25,081 nt of DNA from a virus: positions 1 to 25,081 of IMG/VR virus record IMGVR_UViG_3300032047_000117; one strand, 5' to 3'. The position numbers were made by a program, and so were the translations under genes. Position 1 is the first letter of the stretch; the number at the start of each line of letters is the position of its first letter. The notes beneath the pieces were generated by a model, which did not search any database, had not been told where the DNA came from, and saw only the letters and a program-made list of their open reading frames with translations. Of this stretch, positions 14,813-22,026 are shown one piece after another.

Positions 14813-16945
14813 TTAGAAGCCGCGCTGACTGCTAATTTCAGTCAGCTTTTCATCAAAGAATGCCTTCAGTTCTTTATCGCTGAAAAACTCCGCTAGTTGT
14901 TTCCCTGTAAAGCCATCTCCATCCTTATCCTTAGATCCAGGCTTAACGATGATGTAGCCATCCCCATCCTTCGCGATGCGAGATAGCGCAGAATCGTTAC
15001 CAGATGCAGGCGCTCCAGAATCGGTTGCCATACTCCACTCCAAGCCGCCATCTTGGCTGAGAAACTGCATACCGAAACTGATCTGCGCAAGGAGTGCTTG
15101 TTGCAACATGTTGAGCTGTTGCTGAGCAGTCTTCCTCTGCATATCTGATGCATTGCCATCATTAACAATGCGCAGTTGCTCTTTTGTTTTACCCCAGATG
15201 GACGATATAGCGCCGCCTGGGCCTATCGCTGCTTGCAAGTAAGTGTCTTTGTCTACGTCTTGTGGCTCGCCATTTTTATCGACGAACAGGTCAGAAATCT
15301 TCTTAACCTTGCCACCAATAAATGTGCCTTGATCACCGCGAAAGGTTTCGAACATTTCCGTCTGGAGGCGTCTGGCGTTCTCTCGACCTGTCTCCATTGT
15401 TCCGCGTTTAGTGTCAGAGTCAAAGTCTGCTTGGTCTTGCGCTCTTTGAGCGAGGATAGCTTCGCCGAGCGTCTTCGAATCGAAGTCAGCATTACCTGTT
15501 GCCATGACGTTGTTCATTCGCGTCAAGTATTCTTCTCGCTGATCTTCATTCGCTGCAATTGTCGATAGCATGGCCCGCATATACTGCTGTTCGGCACGCG
15601 TTGCCTTATTCATGTCTTCGAGTGTTTGTATGCCTTTAGCTTCCAGCTTCTTTTTCAGAGCAGCGATCCCTTCAGCTGTGACCCGCACTTTGCCTGCCGC
15701 GATTTCCTGATCAGTAGCCGCTTCAGCTGCTTGAGCAGTGGCCTGAATCTCAGGGTCATCGTCTTTTATAGGCGTCTCAGCAGGACTTTTAGGGGCGGGC
15801 TGTTCAGCGGCAGGGTTCTTCGCAGCTGCAATAGCTTCCCTTTGCTCCATGCCACCTAACATGTTCTCAAGTGTTCGGACACGTTGTTCTGCCTGATCGA
15901 TATAACCTGTACCACCGCTGAGTTTTCCTCGATCACCGATCTGTTTTTGCCGTTCAAGCTGTTTTTTAGCGACCTCTAGCTGCTTCTGAAGTTTAGCTTC
16001 CTGTTGAGGCGACATAGTTTTTTCAGGGTCAGCTTTAGTCGCGGCCTGCGCGTCACTATCACCAGCTGCAGTCGCGGCCTGCGCGTCACTATCACCGGCT
16101 CCGGCTCCGCCAGCTGATTGTGTTTGCGCTTCTTCGGCGGCAGCTTTTTCTACGTCTGGATTAATAATGTCGCTTGTATCTAGTGAAAGGTTTCCGGCCT
16201 GCTCGCGCAGAATTTCAAGCTGCTGATTGAATGGCAGGCCAGCTAACGCCTCTTTCATCTTAGTTGCGGTCGCGGGGCCGTCCTCGCCGCCAAGTTCAAG
16301 GACTGCAGCTTCTACCTCGTTGGTTAGTTGGCCAACGGCTGTAGCGATCTGGGCTTCGTTGTCTTGAATAGACTGTTCTGAGTCAATTAAGTTGTTCTTC
16401 AGGTTGAGCTCATTTTTAAATGCGGCGGCTCCTGGCTGGTTCCATACTTGGTTGTATTGATTACCGAGGAGTGCTGCGACTTCTGCTGGTGTGGAGAACG
16501 CTACCTTTGCATTAGGGTCTTTACTTCTACCTTCAGTGGCGAATTTATTTCCTTCCTCACCTTCATAACTGCCACTCATTGTGAGCGTACCCTGTGGGCC
16601 GACCTGAAATTGCTTCCACGAAAAACCAGGATTTTGCTTTGTAGCTAAGTCTTCGTTACCAAGGAGCACAGCTAGCTGATTAAGCTTAGGGTCAATTTTC
16701 CCCGTCTTACGCTGTTCTGTAAGGAGTGTGGACAGTTTTTCTACGTCAATCTGTTCGCCTGCTCGTTTGGAAACGCCCAAGTCACGAGAAAGGTTAGCAA
16801 TCTGACTTACCTTTTCACCCGCTAGCTGCCGCTGTTCCTCGTTCTCAAGCAAATCGAGCTGACGGTTCTTGTACTGACGGTTGGCCGCGTCTCGGTTGTA
16901 ACTTGCGTTTGCGCCTGCACCGCCAAAAAAACTTGATAAGGACAT
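14813..16945 (-). CDS. Internal virion/ejection protein, T7 gp15-like position (710 aa)
   Basis: The start MSLSSFFGGAGANASYNRDAA is followed by a long helical protein rich in Gln, Ala, Glu and Lys. Coiled-coil stretches lie near residues 20-90 and 310-370 (repeated QKQLEVAKKQLERQK). A low-complexity Ala/Asp/Ser region at about 270-310 contains a perfect repeat (GDSDAQAAT twice). The C-terminal part (about 480-700) looks globular, with LGEAILAQRAQDQADFDSDT and IRIVN-like segments. Size, composition and place between a gp14-like small protein and the giant last gene match T7 gp15-type core proteins. Those are ejected with the DNA and help form the trans-envelope channel. Sequence similarity to T7 itself is not evident. 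A 24-nt gap precedes it and 5 nt separate it from the giant gene. Confidence 0.72.
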   Translation of the reverse strand: MSLSSFFGGAGANASYNRDAANRQYKNRQLDLLENEEQRQLAGEKVSQIANLSRDLGVSKRAGEQIDVEKLSTLLTEQRKTGKIDPKLNQLAVLLGNEDLATKQNPGFSWKQFQVGPQGTLTMSGSYEGEEGNKFATEGRSKDPNAKVAFSTPAEVAALLGNQYNQVWNQPGAAAFKNELNLKNNLIDSEQSIQDNEAQIATAVGQLTNEVEAAVLELGGEDGPATATKMKEALAGLPFNQQLEILREQAGNLSLDTSDIINPDVEKAAAEEAQTQSAGGAGAGDSDAQAATAAGDSDAQAATKADPEKTMSPQQEAKLQKQLEVAKKQLERQKQIGDRGKLSGGTGYIDQAEQRVRTLENMLGGMEQREAIAAAKNPAAEQPAPKSPAETPIKDDDPEIQATAQAAEAATDQEIAAGKVRVTAEGIAALKKKLEAKGIQTLEDMNKATRAEQQYMRAMLSTIAANEDQREEYLTRMNNVMATGNADFDSKTLGEAILAQRAQDQADFDSDTKRGTMETGRENARRLQTEMFETFRGDQGTFIGGKVKKISDLFVDKNGEPQDVDKDTYLQAAIGPGGAISSIWGKTKEQLRIVNDGNASDMQRKTAQQQLNMLQQALLAQISFGMQFLSQDGGLEWSMATDSGAPASGNDSALSRIAKDGDGYIIVKPGSKDKDGDGFTGKQLAEFFSDKELKAFFDEKLTEISSQRGF
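16037..16096 (-). repeat. Tandem 33-bp repeat (27 nt identical) inside the ejection-protein gene
   Basis: Two copies of the same 27-nt stretch occupy 16037-16063 and 16070-16096, giving a 33-bp period that keeps the frame. They encode GDSDAQAAT twice within a flexible Ala-rich region. The near-perfect nucleotide identity indicates a recent duplication by replication slippage. Copy number may vary between related phages. Confidence 0.9.
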
Positions 16946-16969
16946 AAATTAATCTCGGATAATGTGCTG

Positions 16970-17554
16970 TTACAGGAAGATCATCGCCGCAGCGCCGAGC
17001 GAGCCCAGCATCCCGTAGGTTTGCGCTTTGCTTGAAGCCTTTGCGTTCTTATAGGAGTTTTCACGTTGCGCAGCGGCACCTGCGGCATTTTGCAGAGAAC
17101 CCAAAGACGCGCGGTTTACGCCTTGCCCGATATTTATCAAGTCAGCCATCAGGGCTCTGTTAGCGTCTTTCTGAGCAACACGAGCGTCTGCCACGCCTTG
17201 GATTCCGCTAAGGGTAGTGCCCCTAGCTAAAGAGCGCCTTTGTTGCTCCATTTGCGCTGGCGTGAGCGCAGCACCGTAACGCGCCGCGTTTCTGTCGATA
17301 ACGCCTTGCGTTAATTGGTTCGCGTTGTCTCGATCTTCTTTAGCCTGATCAATCAGGCTTGTATCGGTCTTCGCTTTTTCTACAAGCTCAAGTTCAATCG
17401 GCCGTACGTCGCGCAGGTAGTTGGCGTACTCAGCTTGCGTAATATTCGCTAGAGTTTGCTCAGGGTCTACCTCTCCACCTTTATACGCGGTCAGCGACGA
17501 GCCTTGGGGGTTGCCGCTGTATTGTGCGAACTGCAGAATGTCTTCGAAGGCCAC
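16970..17554 (-). CDS. Small internal virion protein, T7 gp14-like position (194 aa)
   Basis: Mostly helical and Ala/Gln-rich, with ALTPAQMEQQRRSLARGTTL and IQGVADARVAQKDANRALM in the centre and a short hydrophobic C-terminus (GMLGSLGAAAMIFL). The central pattern, with a RYGxxLTPxQ-like motif, Gln/Arg-rich helix and repeated Ala helices, is common in small internal virion proteins of marine T7-like phages. In T7 the equivalent protein (gp14) inserts in the outer membrane as part of the ejection channel. The hydrophobic end could serve membrane contact, but this is inference. The start is GTG, overlapping the preceding stop by one base (TAGTG), so translation is probably coupled. Confidence 0.68.
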   Translation of the reverse strand: MAFEDILQFAQYSGNPQGSSLTAYKGGEVDPEQTLANITQAEYANYLRDVRPIELELVEKAKTDTSLIDQAKEDRDNANQLTQGVIDRNAARYGAALTPAQMEQQRRSLARGTTLSGIQGVADARVAQKDANRALMADLINIGQGVNRASLGSLQNAAGAAAQRENSYKNAKASSKAQTYGMLGSLGAAAMIFL

Positions 17555-18132
17555 TAGGTAACCCCTTGCGCTTTGTTGTAAGCGTTTCGGAAGTTATCCC
17601 AGGCGTTTGGTTCATCCTCATTACCCGAACCGAACTTCTTGTCGGCTGCTGCGCCAGCGATCTTCAATCCGGCATCCAATCGAGCCTGTCGCATCAATTC
17701 GTTATTCTTCGCTCTAGTCAAAGCGCGGCTGGTACCGATATTAGTGAGGGTGGATAAAGCTGATCCTGAATCTGCACTTTGACCCTGCGCTACGCCGATA
17801 GCCGCCGCGCCTCTTGTGTTCTGAATCTGTAGCGCACCAGCACCTGCTTTACCTAGCTGCCCTTGGTACGCGCCGGATAAGTCCGCTGCCACTTGACCGG
17901 CGTTTTGTGTCTGGCGGAAATTCGGCTTAGCGGTCAGCCCCTGCATTACATCCGCATTGCCACGGCGTCGTGCGATATTTTTGATATCGTCGGTCAGGGA
18001 GTCTTTTAGTTCGGCAACGTTCAGAGGCTGGTAGGTTTGATTAAAAAACTCAGCTTTCTGCGCACCAACGCGGGCTTCAGTTTTCTCGGCCTCTGATGCT
18101 TTGTAGTCTGATTGCTTTGGTTTGCTACCCAT
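17554..18132 (-). CDS. Small Ala-rich virion-core protein of unknown family (192 aa)
   Basis: I place the start at the ATG at 18130-18132 (MGSKPKQSDYKAS). It overlaps the stop of the preceding gene by one base (TAATG), a GAGAG ribosome-binding site lies upstream, and the 13 residues before it (from 18171) overlap the neighbour. The N-terminal 40 residues are charged. The middle contains LNVAELKDSLTDDIKN and ARRRGNADVMQGL. The C-terminal half is Ala/Gly-rich with ALTRAKNNELMRQARLDAG and ends in DNFRNAYNKAQGVT. I do not recognise the family. Composition resembles the next gene, and its location in the chain between the acetyltransferase-fold gene and the gp14-like gene suggests it is packaged in the virion core or ejected. 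Confidence 0.65.
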   Translation of the reverse strand: MGSKPKQSDYKASEAEKTEARVGAQKAEFFNQTYQPLNVAELKDSLTDDIKNIARRRGNADVMQGLTAKPNFRQTQNAGQVAADLSGAYQGQLGKAGAGALQIQNTRGAAAIGVAQGQSADSGSALSTLTNIGTSRALTRAKNNELMRQARLDAGLKIAGAAADKKFGSGNEDEPNAWDNFRNAYNKAQGVT

Positions 18133-18587
18133 TACAGTTCTCTCGTGTAAATTACTGTGTCTTTCTTCCAACCTTCAGCTAAAAAGTAATCCTCTAAAGC
18201 TGGTATAGGCGTTCGGGTTTCGATGTTCTTGAAACCGTTTTCTCTGGCTAGCTCCGCAAAAAAGGGGAGGTACTTAATCGCGCAACTTTGTCCGCGATTC
18301 TTGGCCCATGCCAACCAGAGTAAAAATGTCTTTGCTCCCGTAAACTCGTCTACCTCTGCGGTAGTAATTACAAAACCCTCTGGTGCTACCCAAAGGTGGG
18401 CTTCTCCGTTTAGACAAGCCGCATATACATCTTCTGGTCTAAACGTAAGCTGAGCCTGCTCAGCTAAAACTTCTTCAATCCCACACTTCACCCAGTCCCA
18501 CTCTTCACGGATCTGTGCAAAAGCTGGTTTATCCTCCGCTACCGTAACGTCGGCGTCTTGTGCGCAAAGCACCCGAACTTCCGCCAT
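18132..18587 (-). CDS. Acetyltransferase (GNAT)-fold protein, T7 gp13-like (151 aa)
   Basis: The C-terminal half reads like a GNAT domain: AHLWVAPEGFVITT strands, KTFLLWLAWAKNRGQ, then FAELARENGFKNIETRTPI and a final ALEDYFLAEGW...VIYTREL, typical of the acetyltransferase C-terminal alpha-beta arrangement. The usual Q/RxxGxG/A acetyl-CoA loop is not clear, so catalysis is doubtful. A related fold is seen in T7 gp13-like proteins placed just before internal virion genes, and position fits that here. The gene starts 59 nt inside the preceding gene. An AGGAG ribosome-binding site 8 nt before the ATG supports this start despite the overlap. It may be a virion assembly factor or a modifying enzyme. 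Confidence 0.65.
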   Translation of the reverse strand: MAEVRVLCAQDADVTVAEDKPAFAQIREEWDWVKCGIEEVLAEQAQLTFRPEDVYAACLNGEAHLWVAPEGFVITTAEVDEFTGAKTFLLWLAWAKNRGQSCAIKYLPFFAELARENGFKNIETRTPIPALEDYFLAEGWKKDTVIYTREL

Positions 18588-19209
18588 ATCGAACTCTCCT
18601 AGCTATGCCGGTATCTGCCCCACGAGCTTGTAGCTCAGCGCGCTTTACACCGTCATTAAATAAAGATCCGTACAAGCCTGCGCCGGTCAGATCCGTCCAA
18701 TCTTTGTTTGGTATCCGCAGCAATCGGAATAGGGCTCCGTTAACAATCGTGTCCCTATGGCGATCCATTACGTCGTTGTCGCAAGCAGTGCTTGTATGAG
18801 TCGGCCTCAGCACTGCGCGCACAATCGTGCTAGATACAGACGTCGTTGTAGGTACGGGAGCTAGCCAGAACGTCTGGGTGCTTTGCTGCACAAAGTATTC
18901 GGGTACACCGTTGCCTTCTCGCCACTTTGGTATCCGTTGCTCTAAAAGCGTGCTGGATAACGGTTCTATGTCTTTACCTTCATGCGTGACCCAGAGGATC
19001 TTTTGAACCGAAGTACCGCTTGGCGGTTCTAGGTCATACTCGTATATCCCACCGACAGTGGTCACTGGATCAAGCTCGGCCTGATACACCTCTGACAGTT
19101 CGCACAGCTCGATAACGGCAGCGCGAATACTGTTCTCTACCATAGTGTCGGAGCATCCAGACACCATCGGTAGGATTTCAGGAAGAAGCGTTTCGTATGA
19201 AATCGCCAT
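18529..19209 (-). CDS. Head-tail connector/tail-tube adaptor-like protein (226 aa)
   Basis: The N-terminus (SYETLLPEILPMVSGCSDTMVENSIRAAVIELC) is a helical segment typical of podovirus connector or adaptor proteins. Beta-rich middle parts follow (VQKILWVTHEGKDIEPLSS, YFVQQSTQTFWLAPVPT). Near residues 150-200 lies a helical RLLRIPNKDWTDLTGAGLYGSLFNDGVKRAELQARG segment, and the C-terminus is Arg/Gly-rich (RTRRRRYGSGG). This layout of helices, beta domain and returning helix is shared with the adaptor proteins that sit below the portal. The exact family name is uncertain. It lies 3 nt after the preceding adaptor gene and its end overlaps the next gene by 59 nt. It probably joins the portal to the short tail. 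Confidence 0.68.
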   Translation of the reverse strand: MAISYETLLPEILPMVSGCSDTMVENSIRAAVIELCELSEVYQAELDPVTTVGGIYEYDLEPPSGTSVQKILWVTHEGKDIEPLSSTLLEQRIPKWREGNGVPEYFVQQSTQTFWLAPVPTTTSVSSTIVRAVLRPTHTSTACDNDVMDRHRDTIVNGALFRLLRIPNKDWTDLTGAGLYGSLFNDGVKRAELQARGADTGIARRVRYGGSSGALRTRRRRYGSGG

Positions 19210-19212
19210 GCC

Positions 19213-19899
19213 TTACGCTCCCATAGCCGTTCTGCGTTCAGTATTCGGGTTTGTGAGTGCGTCGATCGCACCCTTACCAGTAACTTGCCCTTGGAATATC
19301 TGATAATGCGAACCAGCCCGCTGGGCATTACCTGCGTATTCGGCATCTTTCATGAACGCCATGTAGAGCACATAGTTCATGACGGCGTTTGCGAAGATGT
19401 CAGGGATATCTAGATTCCCATTCAGCGCGACCGTACTTGGGTTATCTGAGTAAATGATTTCTAAGAACGCGCTGCCAGCAACGCCAGGGTAGACGTAGAA
19501 GTTTCGAGGGTTCGATTCTTCATAGACGTAGTGCTTCACGATATTAGTGTGCGCAGCGACGCCTGATACAGAAGGGTCATGCCAGTCGGGGGTCTGACCG
19601 TTTAATACTTCAGCATCTACGAGCCTTACAGAACGCTTACCCGTTCCATTAGATGCAGCAGACATGTTGCGGACAACTTTGAGCAGCCTGTTGCCACCAG
19701 CCGGAATCGACTGCTTGGTACCCGCCGCGAGTGTGATTGTTTCATTCTTAGCCGACGCATCTGGCTTCAACAAAGCGATCTCGCGTTGGGCATCGTTCAC
19801 CCACAGTACAAGCTCATCGACTACCGGCCACCGCACGCCAGTAGTGTCCTGCAGTACTGCTTGTACTCGGTCAATAACGCTTTGAACCGTTACCGTCAT
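19213..19899 (-). CDS. Head-tail adaptor protein, DUF6682-like (228 aa)
   Basis: Motifs include VIDRVQAVLQDTTGVRW, ELVLWVNDAQREIALLKPDA, a LAAGTKQSIPAGGNRLLKVVRN strand region (about residues 57-80), HYVYEESNPRNFYVYPG at about 120, and a C-terminal helix ANAVMNYVLYMAFMKDAEYAGN with YQIFQGQVTGK. I associate this signature with the phage adaptor family called DUF6682, recalled and not searched. In podoviruses these proteins form the ring beneath the portal (the P22 gp4 position). The conserved RW, (D)ELVLWVNDAQRE and helical DAEYAGN segments support a structural role. Both neighbours are close (9 nt and 3 nt), consistent with one transcript. Confidence 0.75.
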   Translation of the reverse strand: MTVTVQSVIDRVQAVLQDTTGVRWPVVDELVLWVNDAQREIALLKPDASAKNETITLAAGTKQSIPAGGNRLLKVVRNMSAASNGTGKRSVRLVDAEVLNGQTPDWHDPSVSGVAAHTNIVKHYVYEESNPRNFYVYPGVAGSAFLEIIYSDNPSTVALNGNLDIPDIFANAVMNYVLYMAFMKDAEYAGNAQRAGSHYQIFQGQVTGKGAIDALTNPNTERRTAMGA

Positions 19900-19908
19900 C
19901 GTCTTCGC

Positions 19909-20286
19909 CTATGAGTTAAGGATTGATTCCCAAGCCGCTTCTCGGTCATCCGTGTTAACGGTCCTTCCGACAGCTTTGTTTACAGCCGCTGCCTTCGGGT
20001 AGCCGTCCGTCTTAAAGTTGTCTGGGTCACCTTCATCCATCATCTTTTCAAGGACGGTTACTAGCTCTGAGTCCAGCTGCACGATCTCCTCGACAGATGT
20101 TTCTTCGACAACCGAGACATCAATTTCTTCCTCAACAACAGAAGAACCCTTGAGTTCTTTTGCTCCCTGTTGGATCGCTAAAAGACCAATCTCCTCAGAT
20201 ATTTCCCGAGGTACGCCTGGTTCGAACAAGACGGCGGTTCCGCCCAGTGTTGTAATGCGTAAGTCCTCGCTGCTAACAATCTTCAT
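19909..20286 (-). CDS. Small head protein with Mu/HI1506-like C-terminal domain (125 aa)
   Basis: Residues 1-45 form a compact domain with the pattern LGGTAVLFEPGVPREI and LLAIQQGAKE. This kind of FxPGxPxxxxxxxxxxAxxxGAxx module is seen in small phage head proteins. Residues 48-82 are acidic and probably flexible (several Glu-Glu pairs). The C-terminal part has FKTDGYPKAAAVNKAVGR and TVNTDDREAAWESI, resembling the small domain of Mu-like head proteins (HI1506/FluMu type). In those, DGxPKxxAVxxxxG and ERDxAW are conserved. The role is probably in head completion or the head-tail junction. A short TAGG serves as ribosome-binding site. The domain assignment rests on motif memory alone. Confidence 0.62.
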   Translation of the reverse strand: MKIVSSEDLRITTLGGTAVLFEPGVPREISEEIGLLAIQQGAKELKGSSVVEEEIDVSVVEETSVEEIVQLDSELVTVLEKMMDEGDPDNFKTDGYPKAAAVNKAVGRTVNTDDREAAWESILNS

Positions 20287-20296
20287 GATTTATTGC

Positions 20297-20818
20297 CTAC
20301 TTAGTTTTGGTCGTGTACTTCTTGCCGTTCCAAGTGAATGTCTTCTTGCCTGTTTTCTTCGCCGTAGCGAAAGCTGAGCGGAAGCTGCCTGCAGCCTGTG
20401 ACTTCTTCTTGAATACTTTGTACTCGCCTGCTTTGGTCTTTACCCCACCGGTCTTGTCGCGTTGCATACTAAGAGCACGGGCGCGTGGGTTAGGGTTTGT
20501 ATTCCGTGGGGCGGCATCGAAATCCATATTGGTTTTGGAATCGACGGAGGTGCGGGCGCGCCCTGTTCTTGGATTTTTAGGTGGAACCGGCCTTTTAGCT
20601 GCAGCAGGCTTACTAGAAAGGCTTCGCTTCTTATCTTGCCCAAGTGTCGCAGGTGCCTTCTTCTTAGCGGGAGCTGCTTTTCTGGCTGCGGCTTTCTTCG
20701 CGGCCTCAGCTTTTTTCGCTTTCATTTTCGCGTCCATTCGAGCCATCTGCCCGCGCAAGCGATCGCGGCGGGTGGACGTAGCTGTTGTTCTTGCCTTGGC
20801 GTAAGGTCTTTTTTTCAT
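20297..20818 (-). CDS. Highly basic, histone H1-like protein (173 aa)
   Basis: The first 90 residues are Lys/Ala/Arg/Pro-rich (MKKRPYAKARTTATSTRRD, then AKKAAARKAAPAKKKAP), with composition like histone H1 tails. A central PRNTNPNPRARALSMQRD stretch follows. A folded-looking C-terminus contains GEYKVFKKKSQAAGSFRSAF and KTFTWNGKKYTTK. The FxWxGKxYTT ending occurs on other phage proteins that I recall from marine phages. The gene begins immediately after the capsid terminator. Its GGAG ribosome-binding site directly follows the T-tract, so its expression probably depends on read-through. A role in neutralising packaged DNA or a minor capsid role is plausible; neither is shown. Confidence 0.7.
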   Translation of the reverse strand: MKKRPYAKARTTATSTRRDRLRGQMARMDAKMKAKKAEAAKKAAARKAAPAKKKAPATLGQDKKRSLSSKPAAAKRPVPPKNPRTGRARTSVDSKTNMDFDAAPRNTNPNPRARALSMQRDKTGGVKTKAGEYKVFKKKSQAAGSFRSAFATAKKTGKKTFTWNGKKYTTKTK

Positions 20819-20829
20819 TTGGGCACTCC

Positions 20830-20860
20830 AAAAAAAGAAAGCCCCCTCCGAAGAGGGGGC
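20830..20860 (-). terminator. Intrinsic terminator after the major capsid gene
   Basis: On the minus strand GCCCCCTC-TTCG-GAGGGGGC (20841-20860) forms a perfect 8-bp GC-rich stem closed by a UUCG tetraloop. It is followed at once by TTTCTTTTTTT (20830-20840). It lies 8 nt after the capsid stop codon. The last T of the tract touches the GGAG ribosome-binding site (20826-20829) of the next gene, so that gene has no room for its own promoter unless one lies inside the capsid gene. Confidence 0.93.
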
Positions 20861-20868
20861 TATCAGCT

Positions 20869-22026
20869 CTACTGAGCGGTATCGAGGCAGATGACACCGA
20901 AGTCCTGTACAGAGCCACTAATGTCGCTGTTGTACTTAGGCTTGCGGAGGCCAAAGATCTTGCCTACGGAGATACCTGACTGGTTGCCGTAGTCGAAGGT
21001 GTCTTCGACCATCTCAGGCAGACCGATATCAGCCAATGCGAGAGCTTGAGCACCGCAGAACAATGCGCGAGCACCGTCTACGTTAGCGCCAGCGCCCCAC
21101 TTGTACCCTGCAGCACCAGCGTTTCCAGAAGCACCAGAAGCTGCGCCAGTAGTGTTAAACACATGACGGAACTCATGGATCATCACGCCGTCTACCATCA
21201 GGCTTGAAGAACCCGCGAACAGGCTGTTCGCAGTTCCTCGGACACCGGCATTACGCACGTTGGCCAAGAAATCGCTATCAAGCTTGAGGTCAGCCATTTG
21301 CTGCGGAGTAACAAACATGTGGAAGGTTTCTTGGTTACCAGCACCTCGAATACCTCGGATGTAGTTATCCTTGGCGTACGCTTTCAGGTTCACAATATCG
21401 CGATAGGCGATTTTGTCGGTCGCAGCAACAGCAGTGGTATCACCAGCTGCTAGCGTTGATGTACCACCTGACACATCTACCCGCAGGTGACGCTTGTTAG
21501 TCGGGGCAGAAACATCTGACGCGAACTCCAGATCTACCAACTCGTGGCCAGCAGAAGAAGAAGTAGCACGCAGAGCGCCATTGTTTTTGTGAGTGTAAGC
21601 AACACCTGACAGAGTCAAGAATGCCAACTGGTCACAGCGGTCCGCAATTGCATAGGCAAGTGCGTCGCGAGACTGCTCACGGAAGTTCACTACCGTCTTC
21701 TGGTCCGTCATACGGCCAGCGATCCGGTTAGCAAAACGCAGCTGATCCAGCTCGATGCTGATGTCGAACGCGCGCAGTGCTTCTTCGTTCCCTTCAAGCG
21801 TGTTATCGCCCGTAATACCGTCACCGGTCATGTCGGCAAGCAACGTAATGTTTGCTTTCGTGCCTTTTTGGTTCTTGGTCAGTTCAGTGACTCGCTGAAC
21901 CATCGCGTTAGAGCCAGTACCAGCGAACTGGTTAATGAAAGATTGGTTGCGTGCTACTTTCCAGAAATCACGCGACCACATCTGCAGTTGGTCGCCCGTA
22001 AGCGTACCGAAGTTCGTTAAAGCCAT
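20869..22026 (-). CDS. Major capsid protein, N4-gp56 family (385 aa)
   Basis: This protein forms the icosahedral shell. The signature GDGITGDNTLEGNEEAL (about residues 68-84) is typical of the N4-gp56 (DUF4043) major capsid family. Supporting motifs are a RIAGRMTDQKTVVNFREQSRDAL segment and PQQMADLKLDSDF in the middle. Late in the protein an insertion-like Gly/Ala-rich loop (NTTGAASGASGNAGAAGYKWG) precedes RALFCGAQALALA. Start choice: an upstream ATG at 22036-22038 overlaps GGAGG, which is a perfectly spaced (5 nt) ribosome-binding site for the ATG at 22024-22026. MALTNFG is therefore the likely N-terminus. It is preceded by a long structured leader and followed by a strong terminator, so capsid mRNA may be made in excess over its neighbours. 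Confidence 0.92.
   Translation of the reverse strand: MALTNFGTLTGDQLQMWSRDFWKVARNQSFINQFAGTGSNAMVQRVTELTKNQKGTKANITLLADMTGDGITGDNTLEGNEEALRAFDISIELDQLRFANRIAGRMTDQKTVVNFREQSRDALAYAIADRCDQLAFLTLSGVAYTHKNNGALRATSSSAGHELVDLEFASDVSAPTNKRHLRVDVSGGTSTLAAGDTTAVAATDKIAYRDIVNLKAYAKDNYIRGIRGAGNQETFHMFVTPQQMADLKLDSDFLANVRNAGVRGTANSLFAGSSSLMVDGVMIHEFRHVFNTTGAASGASGNAGAAGYKWGAGANVDGARALFCGAQALALADIGLPEMVEDTFDYGNQSGISVGKIFGLRKPKYNSDISGSVQDFGVICLDTAQ

Noticed and set aside
18130-18171. Longer N-terminus (start at 18171) for the 192-aa core protein
   Set aside because: The 13 extra residues overlap the preceding gene, while the ATG at 18132 gives a TAATG overlap with a GAGAG site.
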